Part shown: positions 1 to 10,258 of the stretch, in pieces
How the letters are laid out: each line of letters opens with the position of its first letter
How positions within the stretch are numbered: position 1 is the first letter of the stretch
Assembly (NCBI GenBank): GCA_024291935.2
Contig: CM044321.1
Location: forward strand, 62,118,985 to 62,182,984
DNA length: 64,000 nt
Source of the DNA: Okapia johnstoni
Taxonomy: Eukaryota; Chordata; Mammalia; Artiodactyla; Giraffidae
Direction of reading: 5' to 3'
Made by a program: the position numbers and the translations under genes
The notes under the pieces: generated by a model
Told to the model about the DNA's origin: nothing
The model's input: the letters and a program-made list of their open reading frames with translations, nothing else
Databases searched by the model: none

Positions 1-3000
1 TTGTCTGGAGTATCCCTGTCTTCTACGGTGAGTTCAAAGGGAGTAATCAGCTTCTTTTCACCTTCACTGACAACCAGGTTATGGATGGTGACCACTGGCT
101 TTTTGTTGTCCACATCGCTGATGGAGATACGGAATGTCCGGAAGACAGGGTTACGTCCATCAGTGACTTGAAACTCAAAACTGTCCACCTTTACCTCATC
201 ATCAGCTGTGTGGATATAGTAGATTTTGTTGCCAGCCAGCTGGAGCTGAGTGAAAGATGTGATGGACACTCGAGGTTGGTCTGTGCTTTCTAAGTGGCCT
301 CTCATGGGAGCCCTGGTGATGGTAAAAACTAAGTTTTCATCAGGACTGTTCAAGTCACTAGTGCTCAGTAGGTCTGTTGTGAGGGTGACCTTACCACCTT
401 CTTTCAAGGACACTCCCTTACTTATCACATCAGGGAAGACAATGTCAAGGCTTCCAATAGACACATAAAAGTAGCGATCTATGAGGGCATTGATTCCATC
501 AGTCACGTCAAACTTAATTAGATCACGAATGCCCTCCTGCCCAAAATGGACATACTGAATCAAATTTCTGTCCACTTCATCCTGGGTAAAATTCATGCCC
601 AGTGTAATATTTTCAAAGACACCTGTAGATTTTTGTCTCTGTAATAAGCCATGTCCTGGCCCATAACGAATAATGTAAACCAAGGATTTGTCTTCAGAAT
701 CTAAATCAGTTGCCATTAATATTCTGTTGTTGATAATTTTGGTTTCCCCAATTTCTATTTCCAGTCCATTATTGATGGCCATCCTGGGGGTCTCATCATC
801 AACAGGAATAACCATAATGAGGACTGTCTTTTCCACAGAGTGCTTACCGTCTGTGAGTTTAATCACGAAACTGTCTTCCTGAGTCTCAGAGTCATCATGC
901 TCATAAATGATGCTGGAACTCTCTATTATCTGGTCCAAGGTGAAGCTTTCCACCAAAACCGTGCCATTTATCAGCTGGTTCATGATGTGACCGTGGGTGG
1001 GAAACTTGGTAATAGTGAAAGTTAAGTCATCTGGGGGAACATCAGCATCAGCGGCATTGAGGATGGGTGTATCAACCACCAGACTCATGCCTTCCATCAC
1101 CATAAATTCCCTGATGAATATTTCTGGCTGTTCATCGTTGGTGGGAATGATTACAATGGGGAAAAAATGTCTCTCTGAAAAGTTAATGCCGTCAGAACAG
1201 CGAAATATAAATCTATCTTCCACTGGTTCTACTCCTTTATGGACACTCTGGATGTAGTTTATATGACCTTGCCTGAGATCTTTCAGAGTGAAAGCACTTA
1301 TAGCAATTCCTGCTCTTGATTTTTCAGAGCCGGGGGCTGGAGAGATGTTCTCCACATAACCAGAGGTAGGCTGAATGACGATGGTGCACAAGATGTCATC
1401 ATTGAGAGAATCAATGTCTTCAGCACTTATGTGCATTGAGGTTATAATGCTTTTATCACCTTCCAGCACGATAAACCGTTCACCTACAGAAATTTCTGGG
1501 GCCTGGCTGTCAACAGGGAGGATGGTCACCCACACGGTAACTCCTTGGATAGTGTTACCACCTATTCTCCATTCTTGAGACATATCCGACAGACTCAGGT
1601 TGAAAGAGTCTTCTTTGGGCAAGAGACCTATCTCCCCACTTGTGTGAGCATAGACGACAGAGCCCTCCAAGATGTCTCTTTGGGTAAACTGCTCTGCTGG
1701 AACTCCATTGACCAGAATTTCTCCATATAGGGGTGGATCTTCCAAGAGGAAAGTCAACATCAAATCATCAGCGTCCCCATTGGTCCCCCTGATAATACTG
1801 GCAGTGATTTCAGTAGCCCCGTTTTCTAAAACATCTAGATAGGACCCCAGAGTGCCTGCAGGAAGGCTCAGCATGGGCACCTCACCATCCATTGGCCGGA
1901 CATTCACTCTGAGAGTGATGGGCACCACGTGGTGTCTGTCACTGACCTCCAGGGAGCAGCTATCGGTCAAAGACTCAGCCCCATTATGGGCGTAGGAAAT
2001 CCGACCCTGTTTTATGTCCTCCAAGTGGAAAATCCCACCGACATGCAGTACCTGTCCAGACAGCTTCATGTGGCCATGTTTGGGCACCTGTATGAGAGTG
2101 AAGGTGATGTAGGCCACATCAGTGTCCACATCATTCACACCCAACTCAGTCTCACTCAGGATGTGGTGGCCCTTCTCCTGAACGGTGAAGCCAGTGTTGA
2201 GGATTTCGGGTGGCTGGTTGTCCACTGGCTGCAAGTAAAAGGTGAAGGTGCCTGGAGCCACGTTCCCAGCTCGGTCCTCCACCTGGAATTGAAACTGGGC
2301 CACTCGGGCAGCCACTCCCAGCTCCTGGTCTGGAGGTCTGTAAGCAATTTTATGGTGGTTGACCTGCGCTTGTGTAAAATGGACCACCACCACCGAAGGA
2401 TCGTCGGTCAGGACCAAGGTGCCCAACGGGGCTGGTGAGTGGTTTTCATCTGTGTCCATCGGGGGCTGGGTCACTGTGTAACGGAGTTCTCGGTCATCTG
2501 TGTCCAGGTCCGTGTAGCGTAGCCACTTCTTCCTTAGTGGTGTGAGCTGGGATTCCTGTACCACCATCCGTAGGGGACAGCCGCTGCCCAGCTCGGGAGG
2601 GAGGCGGTCCACGGGATGAATGCGTATCATGAACCTCTGTAGCCCAGACTTATTAGGCGGGTCATGGTTATCCTGGACACGAAATGTGAACTGGTCGATC
2701 ACTGGCCCCGGATTGTGGGGCCCAGAGTGCCTATAGAAAAGTCTCCCCTCTGTTATGTCTCGCTGCCGCCACTCTGTCACTGTTTTCTCATAGAATGCTC
2801 CCTGTTTTCTCCAAGGGCTCCCAAGAGGCATCTCCTCCCCCTGGGGAGGATGGGTCTGGCGGAGAAGCAGATGCCCTGCAGTGGAGGAGGGTGGCTCGAG
2901 CACAAAAAGCAGCAAAGAATCCTCTGAGTCCATGTCAGTTGCACTCAGGGCTTGGGGCAGGATGGGCACAGTTTCGCCCTCTGCCAGCATCAGCCCCGTG

Positions 3001-4697
3001 TTGGCATTGAGGACTGGTGGCTGGTCATCCACAGGCACTAAGGTGATGGGGAACAGAAACTGCACCTGGTGTCTGCGTCCTCCGTCCACCATTCGGAGCA
3101 CGAGGTTGTCACTTAGTGAGCCGTCCTTGTCATCGTGATGGTAGACCACTCGGCCGGCTGCTAGCTCAGCTACAGTAAAGGTCTTAGGGGCAGAGTTACC
3201 ATTGGAGGCACCCAGAAGGACAAGGTGACCGTGCCGGAGCCCGGCCACCACCTCCAGCTGTACGGCCTCTAAGTCGTCTTCATCACTGATGACCAAGTTT
3301 TGTGGTCCACTGCCTGCAGGGCCAGTGAGGGGCCGAGATTGGCCCTCGTAGAGAATGAGACCAGTGTTCCGGGTGACCACTGGAGCCAGTGTGTTCATGG
3401 GCTTCACCACCACCATGAAGGAAAAGGGATCGGAGGCAGCGCCTTCTGGGTCCACTACTTCCAGCTCGAGTTCAAAGAGACGCTCCTGGTCAGAGTCTTC
3501 AGAAGGGGGCTGATAGGCAATCTTCAGGAGGTGCAAATCCCTCTGAGTGAAGGAGGAGAGGGGCAGACTGCGGTCATCAGTGCTCACCAGGAAGCCCTGG
3601 CCAGGCTGGAATGGAGAGGTGAGATTGAAGATCAGCAAGTCCGGGGCACATTCCGCATCCTCGGCTGCCAGCATGTCTGGGGTCAGGGCGGTCAGGACAA
3701 ACTGGTCCACCTCCATCATCATCATGGCCACAAAGCTGGGCTTGGGGGCGGTGTTCTCAGCTCCTCCTCGGATTCTCACCAGCACTTGGAAGTGCTCGCG
3801 CTTCAAAGCAGGGCTGCCCACGGGAGACCCTCGCGATCGCAGCTCCACTACCATGGGCACCCAGTCCCTGTTCGGAGAACGACTGGGGGCGGTGTGGCGG
3901 TAGCGCACGCCCAGTTCCTGAAATGCTTTGCAGTCCATCAGGAGGGGCTCCTGGGTGTCCCCCTCGCTGGCCGGGGCCGGGACCTGCGGGTAGTGAAGGA
4001 GTTCCCCGTAGCGAGGCAGCGCGCCCAAACCAGACAGGATGCCCACGCGACACTCCTCGGTCTCGGGCTGGTAGGCGAATTCCAGGCTCCGCGCGTCCAG
4101 GGCATTGCTGGTCCCCAGCAGCTCCTCCACGACCAGGGGCAGGTTCCGCGTCACAACCTCCAGCTGAGTGAAGACCACCTCCACCTCCAGCACCAAGGGG
4201 AGCACGACTGCCCCTCCCGGCGCGTCGTAGCGCAGCTGCAGTCGGACTCGATCCCGAGACGGGCTACGCGCACCCAAGTGCGAGTAGCGCACCTCTCCCG
4301 CGCCGAAGTCGCAGGGGAAGCGCTTGGGACTCAGGCGGCCGGGCCGCTGGGCCAGCGCGTCGTTGTCTAGCACGGTCACCGCGCACCGATCCCCCGGTTG
4401 CACCTGCAGCACTAGGTCCTGCAACGGATCCAGCCAGACCTCACGGCCGAAGGGCACCCGGAGCCCGCGATTCGCCAGCACTATGGCTTCTTCGGCGGGG
4501 ACCCCTGCAACCCCCGCGAGATCCGGGGACAGCAAGGCCCGGCCGGGGTCAAGTGGCTGTGTCCGGACGCGGCTTACCAGTGACAGGAGAAGCAGCAGCA
4601 CCAGCCCCGGCGGCGGCGGAGGCGTCGGTGGAGACTTGGCGGGGTTTCCTGCGGGGGGCGTGCGCGCGGTGACCACAGGGGTCCCGGTGGCTTGCAT
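1..4697 (-). CDS. FREM2: FREM2 first coding exon (5' part of the gene, runs off the left edge)
   Basis: FREM2 is a large single-pass membrane and extracellular matrix protein. With FRAS1 and FREM1 it forms the Fraser complex at epithelial basement membranes; loss causes Fraser syndrome or cryptophthalmos. The minus-strand frame is open from ATG at 4697-4695 to the left edge (1,565 codons plus 2 bases). I spot-checked the N-terminus, 2780-2940 and 3-20, and all are in the same frame. Residues 1-47 are a Pro-rich stretch followed by a hydrophobic core ([14 protein letters not shown], residues 31-44), which fits a signal peptide. CSPG repeats begin near residues 316, 437, 559, 696, 827, 936, 1063, 1188, 1299 and 1418, and an eleventh begins near 1531. 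The human protein has about 3,170 residues with 12 CSPG repeats, Calx-beta domains and a C-terminal membrane segment, so roughly half is here. The start was chosen by similarity to the human N-terminus and an A at -3. No intron or break was seen. Confidence 0.97.
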   Translation of the reverse strand, partial: MQATGTPVVTARTPPAGNPAKSPPTPPPPPGLVLLLLLSLVSRVRTQPLDPGRALLSPDLAGVAGVPAEEAIVLANRGLRVPFGREVWLDPLQDLVLQVQPGDRCAVTVLDNDALAQRPGRLSPKRFPCDFGAGEVRYSHLGARSPSRDRVRLQLRYDAPGGAVVLPLVLEVEVVFTQLEVVTRNLPLVVEELLGTSNALDARSLEFAYQPETEECRVGILSGLGALPRYGELLHYPQVPAPASEGDTQEPLLMDCKAFQELGVRYRHTAPSRSPNRDWVPMVVELRSRGSPVGSPALKREHFQVLVRIRGGAENTAPKPSFVAMMMMEVDQFVLTALTPDMLAAEDAECAPDLLIFNLTSPFQPGQGFLVSTDDRSLPLSSFTQRDLHLLKIAYQPPSEDSDQERLFELELEVVDPEGAASDPFSFMVVVKPMNTLAPVVTRNTGLILYEGQSRPLTGPAGSGPQNLVISDEDDLEAVQLEVVAGLRHGHLVLLGASNGNSAPKTFTVAELAAGRVVYHHDDKDGSLSDNLVLRMVDGGRRHQVQFLFPITLVPVDDQPPVLNANTGLMLAEGETVPILPQALSATDMDSEDSLLLFVLEPPSSTAGHLLLRQTHPPQGEEMPLGSPWRKQGAFYEKTVTEWRQRDITEGRLFYRHSGPHNPGPVIDQFTFRVQDNHDPPNKSGLQRFMIRIHPVDRLPPELGSGCPLRMVVQESQLTPLRKKWLRYTDLDTDDRELRYTVTQPPMDTDENHSPAPLGTLVLTDDPSVVVVHFTQAQVNHHKIAYRPPDQELGVAARVAQFQFQVEDRAGNVAPGTFTFYLQPVDNQPPEILNTGFTVQEKGHHILSETELGVNDVDTDVAYITFTLIQVPKHGHMKLSGQVLHVGGIFHLEDIKQGRISYAHNGAESLTDSCSLEVSDRHHVVPITLRVNVRPMDGEVPMLSLPAGTLGSYLDVLENGATEITASIIRGTNGDADDLMLTFLLEDPPLYGEILVNGVPAEQFTQRDILEGSVVYAHTSGEIGLLPKEDSFNLSLSDMSQEWRIGGNTIQGVTVWVTILPVDSQAPEISVGERFIVLEGDKSIITSMHISAEDIDSLNDDILCTIVIQPTSGYVENISPAPGSEKSRAGIAISAFTLKDLRQGHINYIQSVHKGVEPVEDRFIFRCSDGINFSERHFFPIVIIPTNDEQPEIFIREFMVMEGMSLVVDTPILNAADADVPPDDLTFTITKFPTHGHIMNQLINGTVLVESFTLDQIIESSSIIYEHDDSETQEDSFVIKLTDGKHSVEKTVLIMVIPVDDETPRMAINNGLEIEIGETKIINNRILMATDLDSEDKSLVYIIRYGPGHGLLQRQKSTGVFENITLGMNFTQDEVDRNLIQYVHFGQEGIRDLIKFDVTDGINALIDRYFYVSIGSLDIVFPDVISKGVSLKEGGKVTLTTDLLSTSDLNSPDENLVFTITRAPMRGHLESTDQPRVSITSFTQLQLAGNKIYYIHTADDEVKVDSFEFQVTDGRNPVFRTFRISISDVDNKKPVVTIHNLVVSEGEKKLITPFELTVEDRDTPD
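4566..4605 (-). other. FREM2: FREM2 signal peptide hydrophobic core
   Basis: These positions encode residues 31-44: a Leu/Val-rich run after a proline stretch (residues 26-30) and before Arg-Thr-Gln-Pro (45-48). This is the h-region and likely cleavage area of a secretory signal peptide. The exact cleavage site is inferred, probably close to residue 46. Confidence 0.8.
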
Positions 4698-5043
4698 GGT
4701 CCGGTTGTGACGGCTCAGACCGGTCCCCTGGAGAGCGCAGTCAGTCCCAGTCCCGGGCAGGAGGTGAGAGCGTCCTCCGGAAAGTGCCAGGAACTCCGTA
4801 CGGCGCCCGCGAGGTCTCACTGTAGCCGAGGCTGGACCAGAAGGATGGGAAAGGGGCCCGGCGCGGTCCAGGCTGGAGCTGCGCGGGGAGGCTACACCAT
4901 CCCGGCCAGCCCAGCTCCACGGCTCGCGGCTCAGACGCGCGGAGAACTGTGTCTCCTCCACCCCTCCTTTCCAGGTCCCGGGACCCTGAGCTTTGAGGGA
5001 AATCCCACCCCTCGCACCCCCTTACTCCAGTCCTCCCAGGAGG

Positions 5044-5048
5044 CCAAT
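5044..5048 (-). promoter_or_regulatory. CCAAT box 1 (ATTGG on the gene strand)
   Basis: CCAAT on the plus strand inside AGGCCAATCG, about 350 bp upstream of the FREM2 ATG and within the CpG island. NF-Y binds CCAAT in either orientation, often 60-100 bp upstream of a transcription start. The motif is short, so function is inference. Confidence 0.4.
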
Positions 5049-5098
5049 CGTGAGTCCGGGGAGGAGGCCCCGAGACCAGGGTTGGGTAGCGACTCCTG

Positions 5099-5103
5099 CC
5101 AAT
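5099..5103 (-). promoter_or_regulatory. CCAAT box 2 (CTGATTGG on the gene strand)
   Basis: CCAATCAG on the plus strand is a good extended NF-Y match and lies 55 bp from CCAAT box 1. Paired CCAAT boxes are common in NF-Y-driven promoters. Binding is inferred, not shown. Confidence 0.45.
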
Positions 5104-5270
5104 CAGGTCCTGGGGGCCGAGGCGGGGAGACCGCCCTCAGGGGAGGAGATAGAAGGCGCAACAGGTTGTCCTGGAAGTGAGCGGGCTCCCTTCTTTCTGG
5201 GCTGCGAGGGTTGGGACTTCAGCCTCCTGTGATCCACGAGAACCCCCAATTTACCTCCCACTCCTCATAT

Positions 5271-5275
5271 CCAAT
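5271..5275 (-). promoter_or_regulatory. CCAAT box 3
   Basis: A third CCAAT (TATCCAATGGG on the plus strand), about 575 bp upstream of the ATG and just outside the CpG-dense part. It is weaker as a promoter element because of the distance. Confidence 0.25.
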
Positions 5276-5749
5276 GGGAACCGGCTCAGGGAATGTTTAT
5301 TTCTCGGAAACTTGCAAACCCATGAGGCAAGTTAGAAGCAACGTGGGTGGAGTTTGAATCAAAACCCAGTAAAGGGAGAAACTCGGGCGCAAATTTGCAT
5401 AAGAAGGAGAGCTGGAATTAAAAGCCAAGCTAGAGGAGACGGAGCCTCCCCTCGCCCCCTGCTGTCTCCTTGTAAATTATGAAGGGTACAGTCCTCAGGA
5501 TTGGTGAGATTTCAACAAACCCCCGCTTTGCAACCAGATTTCATAGCGAAAGGAGAAAGAGGCTTTTGGAATGGGTGAGAAAGGCAGTCAGCTCGAAATC
5601 GCGAGGGTCGCCCCAAAGGGTAAGTTCTGGGGAGTGTAGCCCCAGGCTCTTCCAAAGCCCGCTGTTGGGGCAGCTGTCATTAAAGACGTTGCTGTTCTCT
5701 TCGCAGTAATTAGACGAAGTACGAACTAAACCCGCCTGTCAGCATCACA

Positions 5750-5771
5750 GTTCTCGGCATGCCAAGAGAAC
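5750..5771. promoter_or_regulatory. Palindromic CATG-centred site (possible p53/p63-type half site)
   Basis: GTTCTC is followed by GGCATGCC, then AAGAGAAC, giving nested near-perfect dyad symmetry over 22 bases. The core CGGCATGCCA resembles one decamer of a p53-family element, with a mismatch at each outer base. p63 is known to act on the partner gene Fras1 in epidermis, so a p63 site here would make sense. A second CATG decamer is missing, so this is a weak inference. Confidence 0.25.
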
Positions 5772-6195
5772 TGATAAATATCCGGAGGGCGAGCTAAAAT
5801 AGGTTAGCTCCCTTCAGGCAGCGGGTTTTGAAGCCTGACTCGAGCTCTGCCTGCCCCCTTGCGTTTGTCAGGTTTCAGAAACGCGGAGATTCCCCTCCGG
5901 AAAGGTTTTCTAATTGCTTCCCTCCCCCTTGAATCCTCACTATTAAGATGCTACCGTTTTCACACTTGTTCTTTAAGCAATCTTGCTTTTCCTGAGCAAA
6001 ATGTTTTATTTTAGGTCACATTCTTTTCTCTCCAATAATACAAATCAGATAATTAGTTGGAATATAAAATTGAAATACTGGTCATTCTGCCCTTTTCCTG
6101 CTCAAGGGTATTTTAGATTTGGGGGTGGGCGAAGGTGGGGAGGGAGTGTAAGACAGTGTTAAGTCCTTTTTACATTTCGGTCCAAATTGAAGATG

Positions 6196-6427
6196 TAAGA
6201 TACATTGTTGTTGTTTAGTAGTTAAGTCGTGTCCGACTCTTTGCGACCCCATGGACTGTAGCCCCGCCAGGCTCCTCTGCCCATGGAATTTTCCAGGCAA
6301 GAATACTGGAGTGGGTTGCCATTTCCTTTTCCAGGGGATCTTTCTAACCCAGAGATCAAACCAGCGTCTCCTGTTTGGCAGGTGAATTCTTTACCCCTGA
6401 GCCACCAGGGAAGCCTTTAAGATGCAT
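6196..6427 (-). mobile_element. Bov-tA SINE with target-site duplication
   Basis: The complete tRNA-Glu-like head plus BovA body lies in reverse orientation (about 6206-6415). The reverse complements of the B box and the TGGCTC A box are visible near the right end. It is flanked by TAAGATACAT (6196-6205) and TAAGATGCAT (6418-6427), a 10-bp target-site duplication with one mismatch. It is the transposon copy nearest FREM2. Confidence 0.9.
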
Positions 6428-8621
6428 ATGGGGACACATTTCAATGAGAAGCATTTATCCCTTTAACTGTTTGGTGCTTTTATCCCAAGCGCCTCCAGTT
6501 TAGGGTTTTGATCCCTGCCTGAAGCATTGAGAGTTATTTTCCAGGCCACAGCACCCCGTCTACATAAGTATTATTGAGTGATGTCAGAGTCAGCTCCAGG
6601 AAGCCCACTGGGCAGCCTCTGCGCCTGGGAGTGGAGAGGGAGAAAGTTTATGTGAGCCGCTTATCCAAACAAATAGCATTTAGTTAACTGAATGTATTTC
6701 AGCCTATTCTATATATATATTGAACTTTTAGAGAACTTTGAACTCCTGTGCACAATTCATACATGCATTTTACAGTTTAGTACAAAATGAACATCCAGGA
6801 ACACAGAAGGGATGTGACCAGTCTTTCATACATATGAGAAAATCCCCATCCAACTCTTCATCAATTTCTGATCTGTTTTGGTATTGTTACTTTATAATTT
6901 AGTATGCTTGTTTATTATTATGTACAGAATTCAAAAGAAAAATTCTATGATGTCCTATTCACAAATAAAATGAACTGGAAGATGCCAAATGAAAAGGGAC
7001 ATCATTTTCAGAATATGGTTCTTTGTGTGTTGTATTTCAAATCCTGTTTATGGGTCTTGATTGAAACATGTCAGGTCATGACTGTGGGCTTGTTCTGACC
7101 AGTGAGACCACCAGCCTGACCCCTGGTGTTTCCCAATGGCCGGAGGGCTTTCCTTTCTTCCTTTTAAAGTCCAGCTCTGTTTGACTTGCAAGCAGTGATA
7201 AGGTCAGCATTTGAGGTATGACAGCATGCCTGAAGGGCAGAGTGCAATATTTTGTTTCACGGTAAGAAGAATAGAGGTCCACATTTATTTTCAAGTAGCC
7301 TAAGGAAATCAGTAAATTATAATTTTTTTGACTTTTTAATTTAGCTTACCTTGATTGAGGTGAAGAAGTGACTCTTAGAAATTATTTTTGGTAAATGTCT
7401 TAGGTACTTGGTTTTTAAAAGTTACATAGAAAGTAACACATACGTTTACTTAAATGTATTTTGCATTGATGATCATTGATAAAATAGTGAAATATTAAAT
7501 TCTCATCTGAAAGCAAAGATTATTGATGGTAATGATCCCTCATAAGGGTAAATACCTCAGTGTTAAAATATTTCTATACTTAAATTGGCAAAGAAATATT
7601 TTATGACCAACAGTTACAAATCTTAAGAGATAAAATAAGTTGACAATCATGTAATTTTTTAAAAATGCCAAACTTAAGTCTTCAGTTCTTGCCTTTTAAA
7701 GCTTTTAAACACCCACTGTATATATTCTGGGGAAAATATCCTTTACAATAAAATTTTAAATTTGTTTACTCTATGGAACACACACCAAAATGTCTCTCAA
7801 ACCAACTTAAAGCTAAGTTTATTGATTGTTAAAACTTAAAGGATCTCTGACCTAAGGTTAAGCACCCAAGAACTTGTTGTGTTGTAAAATAAAAGATGCA
7901 GGCAAGATATCAGGTAGAAGTGGGATAGCAGTTTTGGGGCTCTTAAGTCAGATGCGCTAAAGATACACGTGGTCACATTTTGATTGTGTCAGAGTGGTTT
8001 CTCAGTTAATTTCAATTCTCTTACGTTCCACTACTGCCTCAAAAGACTACTAGAAGAGATTGCCCGATAGGCATCTTAAAAGCACTTACAGACGAGCGAT
8101 TGAAGTTTTAGGTAAAACATCTGTAATAGTTCTCAATAGAATTTTATTCTCTGATAGTTTCAGAACCACAGCTTACTATAAATCCAAACCTAACTAATTT
8201 CAGAGTGGTACTGAAAGGGTAAACAGCCTTGTGCTGGTTGACCAAAAGATGGCTTTCAGCCTTGGCTCTGACATCCACTAAGTGACTTGCAGCAGTTCCC
8301 TTTGTTTAGCAACCAGTCTCATCAACTATAAACCAAGGCCCTCAGTCTTTGTGGACAAATTCTTCTTTGGTAATATTTTGATTTTTGGTGTTGGGTGCCT
8401 TAAGACCAAATTTATGGGTGACTTTCCAGTTCCTTCCTTATGTTCTATACTCAGAAGCAAGAGTTATCATTCTTGCTGGAAAGACTGACTCCGCTAATAA
8501 AAAAATATGACTACTACCTAGTCAGAAAATTAGAAGTCAAAGCTCATGCCTTTTGCCAATGAATCAATTGTTTCTTTTTAGATAATATGAAACAATTTTT
8601 GCATTCATTGACATGGGTAGC
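6428..8621. other. AT-rich single-copy DNA, nothing recognised
   Basis: About 2.2 kb of AT-rich sequence with only short, non-coding-looking frames. I see no repeat, exon or RNA gene that I can name. Confidence 0.5.
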
Positions 8622-9808
8622 TTCAGTTCAGTTCAGTCCAGTCGCTCAATCCTGTCCGACTCTTCGTGACCCCATGAATTGCAGCACGCCAGGCCTCTCT
8701 GTCCATCACCAACTCCCGGAGTCTACTCAAACCCATGTCCATCGAGTCGGTGATGCCATCCAACCATTTCATCCTCTGTCGTCCCCTTCTCCTCCCGCCC
8801 CCAATCTTACCCAGCATTAGGGTCTTTTCCAATGAGTCAACCCTTCGCATGAGGTGGCCAAAGGATTGGAGTTTCAGCTTCAACATCAGACCTTCCAATG
8901 AACACCCAGGATTGATCTCTTTTAGGATGGATTGATTGGATCTCCTCGCAGTCCAAGGGACTCTCAAGAGTCTTCTCCAACACCACACTTCAAAAGCATC
9001 AATTCTTCAGCGCTCAGCTTTCTTCACCGTCCAACTCTCACATCCATACATGATCACTGGAAAAACCATAGCCTTGACTAGATGGACTTTTGTTGGCAAA
9101 GTAATGTCTCTGCTTTTAAATATGCTATCTAGGTTGGCCATAACCTTCCTTCCAAGGAGTAAGCGTCTTTTAATTTCATGGCTGCAAAAGTCTGACTGGA
9201 GCCAAAAAAAATAAAGTCTAGACTGTTTCCACTGTTTCCCCATCTATTTCCCATGAAGTGATGGGACCAGATGCCATGGTCTTAGTTTTCTGAACGTTGA
9301 GCTTTAAGCCAACTTTTTCACTTTCCTCTTTCACCTTCATCAAGAGGCTCTTTAGTTCTTCTTCACTTTCTGCCATAAGGGTGGTGTCATCCACATATCT
9401 GAGGTTATTGATATTTTTCCAGCAATCTTGATTCCAGCTTGTGTTTCTTCCAGCCCAGCGTTTCTCATGATGTACTCTGCATATAAGTTAAATAAGCAGA
9501 GTGACAATATACAGCCTTGACGTACTCCTTTTCCTATTTGGAACCAGTCTGTTGTTCCATGTCCAGTTCTAACTCTTGCTTCCTGACCTGCATACAGGTT
9601 TCTCAAGAGACAAGTCAGATGGTCTGGTATTCCCATCTCTTTCAGAATTTTCCACAGTTTATTGTGATCCACACAGTCAAAGGCTTTGGCATAGTCAATA
9701 AAGCAGAAATAGATGTTTTTCTGGAACTCTCTTGCTTTTTCAATGATCCAGCAGATATTGGCAATTTGATCTCTGGTTCCTCTGCCTTTTCTAAAACCAT
9801 ACATCATT
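8622..9808 (-). mobile_element. BovB (RTE-type) LINE, 5'-truncated, 1.19 kb
   Basis: Minus-strand frames at 9352-9807, 9007-9243 and 8623-8988 are consecutive pieces of the BovB reverse transcriptase and C-terminal region. Visible motifs are FIDYAKAFDCVD (reverse transcriptase box with catalytic Asp), GVRQGCILS, then MYGCESWTVKKAE and the C-terminal end SDWTELN. The YADD-like catalytic site lies after a frameshift near 9400-9430 and reads as Tyr-Val-Asp-Asp only in another frame. Two or more breaks and the missing 5' part make it a dead copy. The 3' end, with the GTTCAGTTCAGT-type tail, lies at about 8622. Confidence 0.93.
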
Positions 9809-10004
9809 AAGTAGCTATATTTTTAAATCAAATAGAAAATCAAAATTAAAACCTAGCGATATAAAACTAAATTAAAATTCATCAGGAGGATAGATAAGTT
9901 TTCAAGATGAATCTATTACAAGGTGATACACATAGTGTCATATATACCCAATCTTCTAGATAAAGCTATGCTCAAATAGGGGTCTACTCTGTGGAAAAAA
10001 AAGA

Positions 10005-10100
10005 AAGAACACTGGACTAGAAGCCAGAAACCCTTGTTTTTTTGAAGCGGGCTTTTCCACTTACTTGCTTTGAGCTCTGGACAAGTCACTGTCTCCATCC
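10005..10100 (+). repeat. MIR fragment
   Basis: ACTGGACTAGAAGCCAGAAA followed by a 'cacttacttgct...ctggacaagtcact' pattern matches the core of the ancient tRNA-derived MIR SINE. It is diverged and truncated on the right, next to the LTR insertion. Confidence 0.65.
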
Positions 10101-10117
10101 CTAAAAAAACGTTATTG

Positions 10118-10123
10118 GAGAGG
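10118..10123. repeat. Left target-site duplication of the solo LTR
   Basis: GAGAGG directly before the LTR terminus TGCCGG. It is repeated exactly at 11302-11307. Six base pairs is the usual duplication length for ERVK-class (betaretrovirus-like) integrases. Confidence 0.85.
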
Positions 10124-10230
10124 TGCCGGAGTCCAGCTCCAGCGGGTCCAGAGTTCCCTCAGGATGGACAGCGTCGGCGATGCGAATGAGAAGACACAGC
10201 GAGTCTTAGCGTTTTCCAAGTGTCTTCTAC

Positions 10231-10236
10231 TTTATT
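10231..10236 (-). terminator. LTR polyadenylation signal
   Basis: TTTATT on the plus strand is AATAAA on the minus strand. It lies inside the solo LTR about 20 bp downstream of its TATA motif. It could end minus-strand transcripts that enter the LTR. Confidence 0.55.
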
Positions 10237-10251
10237 GTTTTCTAAAGCAGC

Positions 10252-10258
10252 TTTTATA
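10252..10258 (-). promoter_or_regulatory. LTR TATA box
   Basis: TTTTATA on the plus strand reads TATAAAA on the minus strand, at the expected U3/R boundary of the solo LTR. Any residual promoter activity would point left, the same direction as FREM2, but 5.5 kb upstream of it. Activity is inference. Confidence 0.5.

Larger units (their letters stand above)
3850..5190. promoter_or_regulatory. CpG island over the FREM2 start and presumed promoter
   Basis: CpG dinucleotides and G+C are dense from the middle of the exon to about 500 bp upstream of the ATG, then fall sharply near 5200. The rest of the window is AT-rich and poor in CpG. This is the usual pattern of a CpG-island promoter without a TATA box, and I see no TATA motif in the first few hundred bases upstream. 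The transcription start is probably between about 4710 and 5040, but the sequence alone does not fix it. Edges are by eye. Confidence 0.75.
5191..6195. other. FREM2 proximal upstream region, no gene
   Basis: Single-copy sequence between the CpG island and the first SINE. No exon or repeat is recognised. It is less AT-rich than the distal DNA and holds the CCAAT box at 5271 and the palindromic site at 5750-5771, so it is the most likely place for proximal regulatory elements. Confidence 0.5.

Noticed and set aside
1929..2438. 169-codon plus-strand open frame
   Set aside because: It lies opposite the FREM2 coding frame and has no recognisable domain. The minus-strand frame clearly encodes CSPG repeats.
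3757..4053. 98-codon minus-strand frame starting inside the FREM2 exon
   Set aside because: It is in a different frame from FREM2 and its protein has no similarity I recognise. It is a G+C-driven shadow.
4692..5232. Overlapping frames upstream of the FREM2 ATG on both strands
   Set aside because: They lie in the CpG island and 5' region, are low in complexity (Gly/Pro/Arg) and overlap in several frames, as expected by chance in G+C-rich DNA.
9517..9810. 97-codon plus-strand frame
   Set aside because: Antisense of the BovB reverse-transcriptase fragment.
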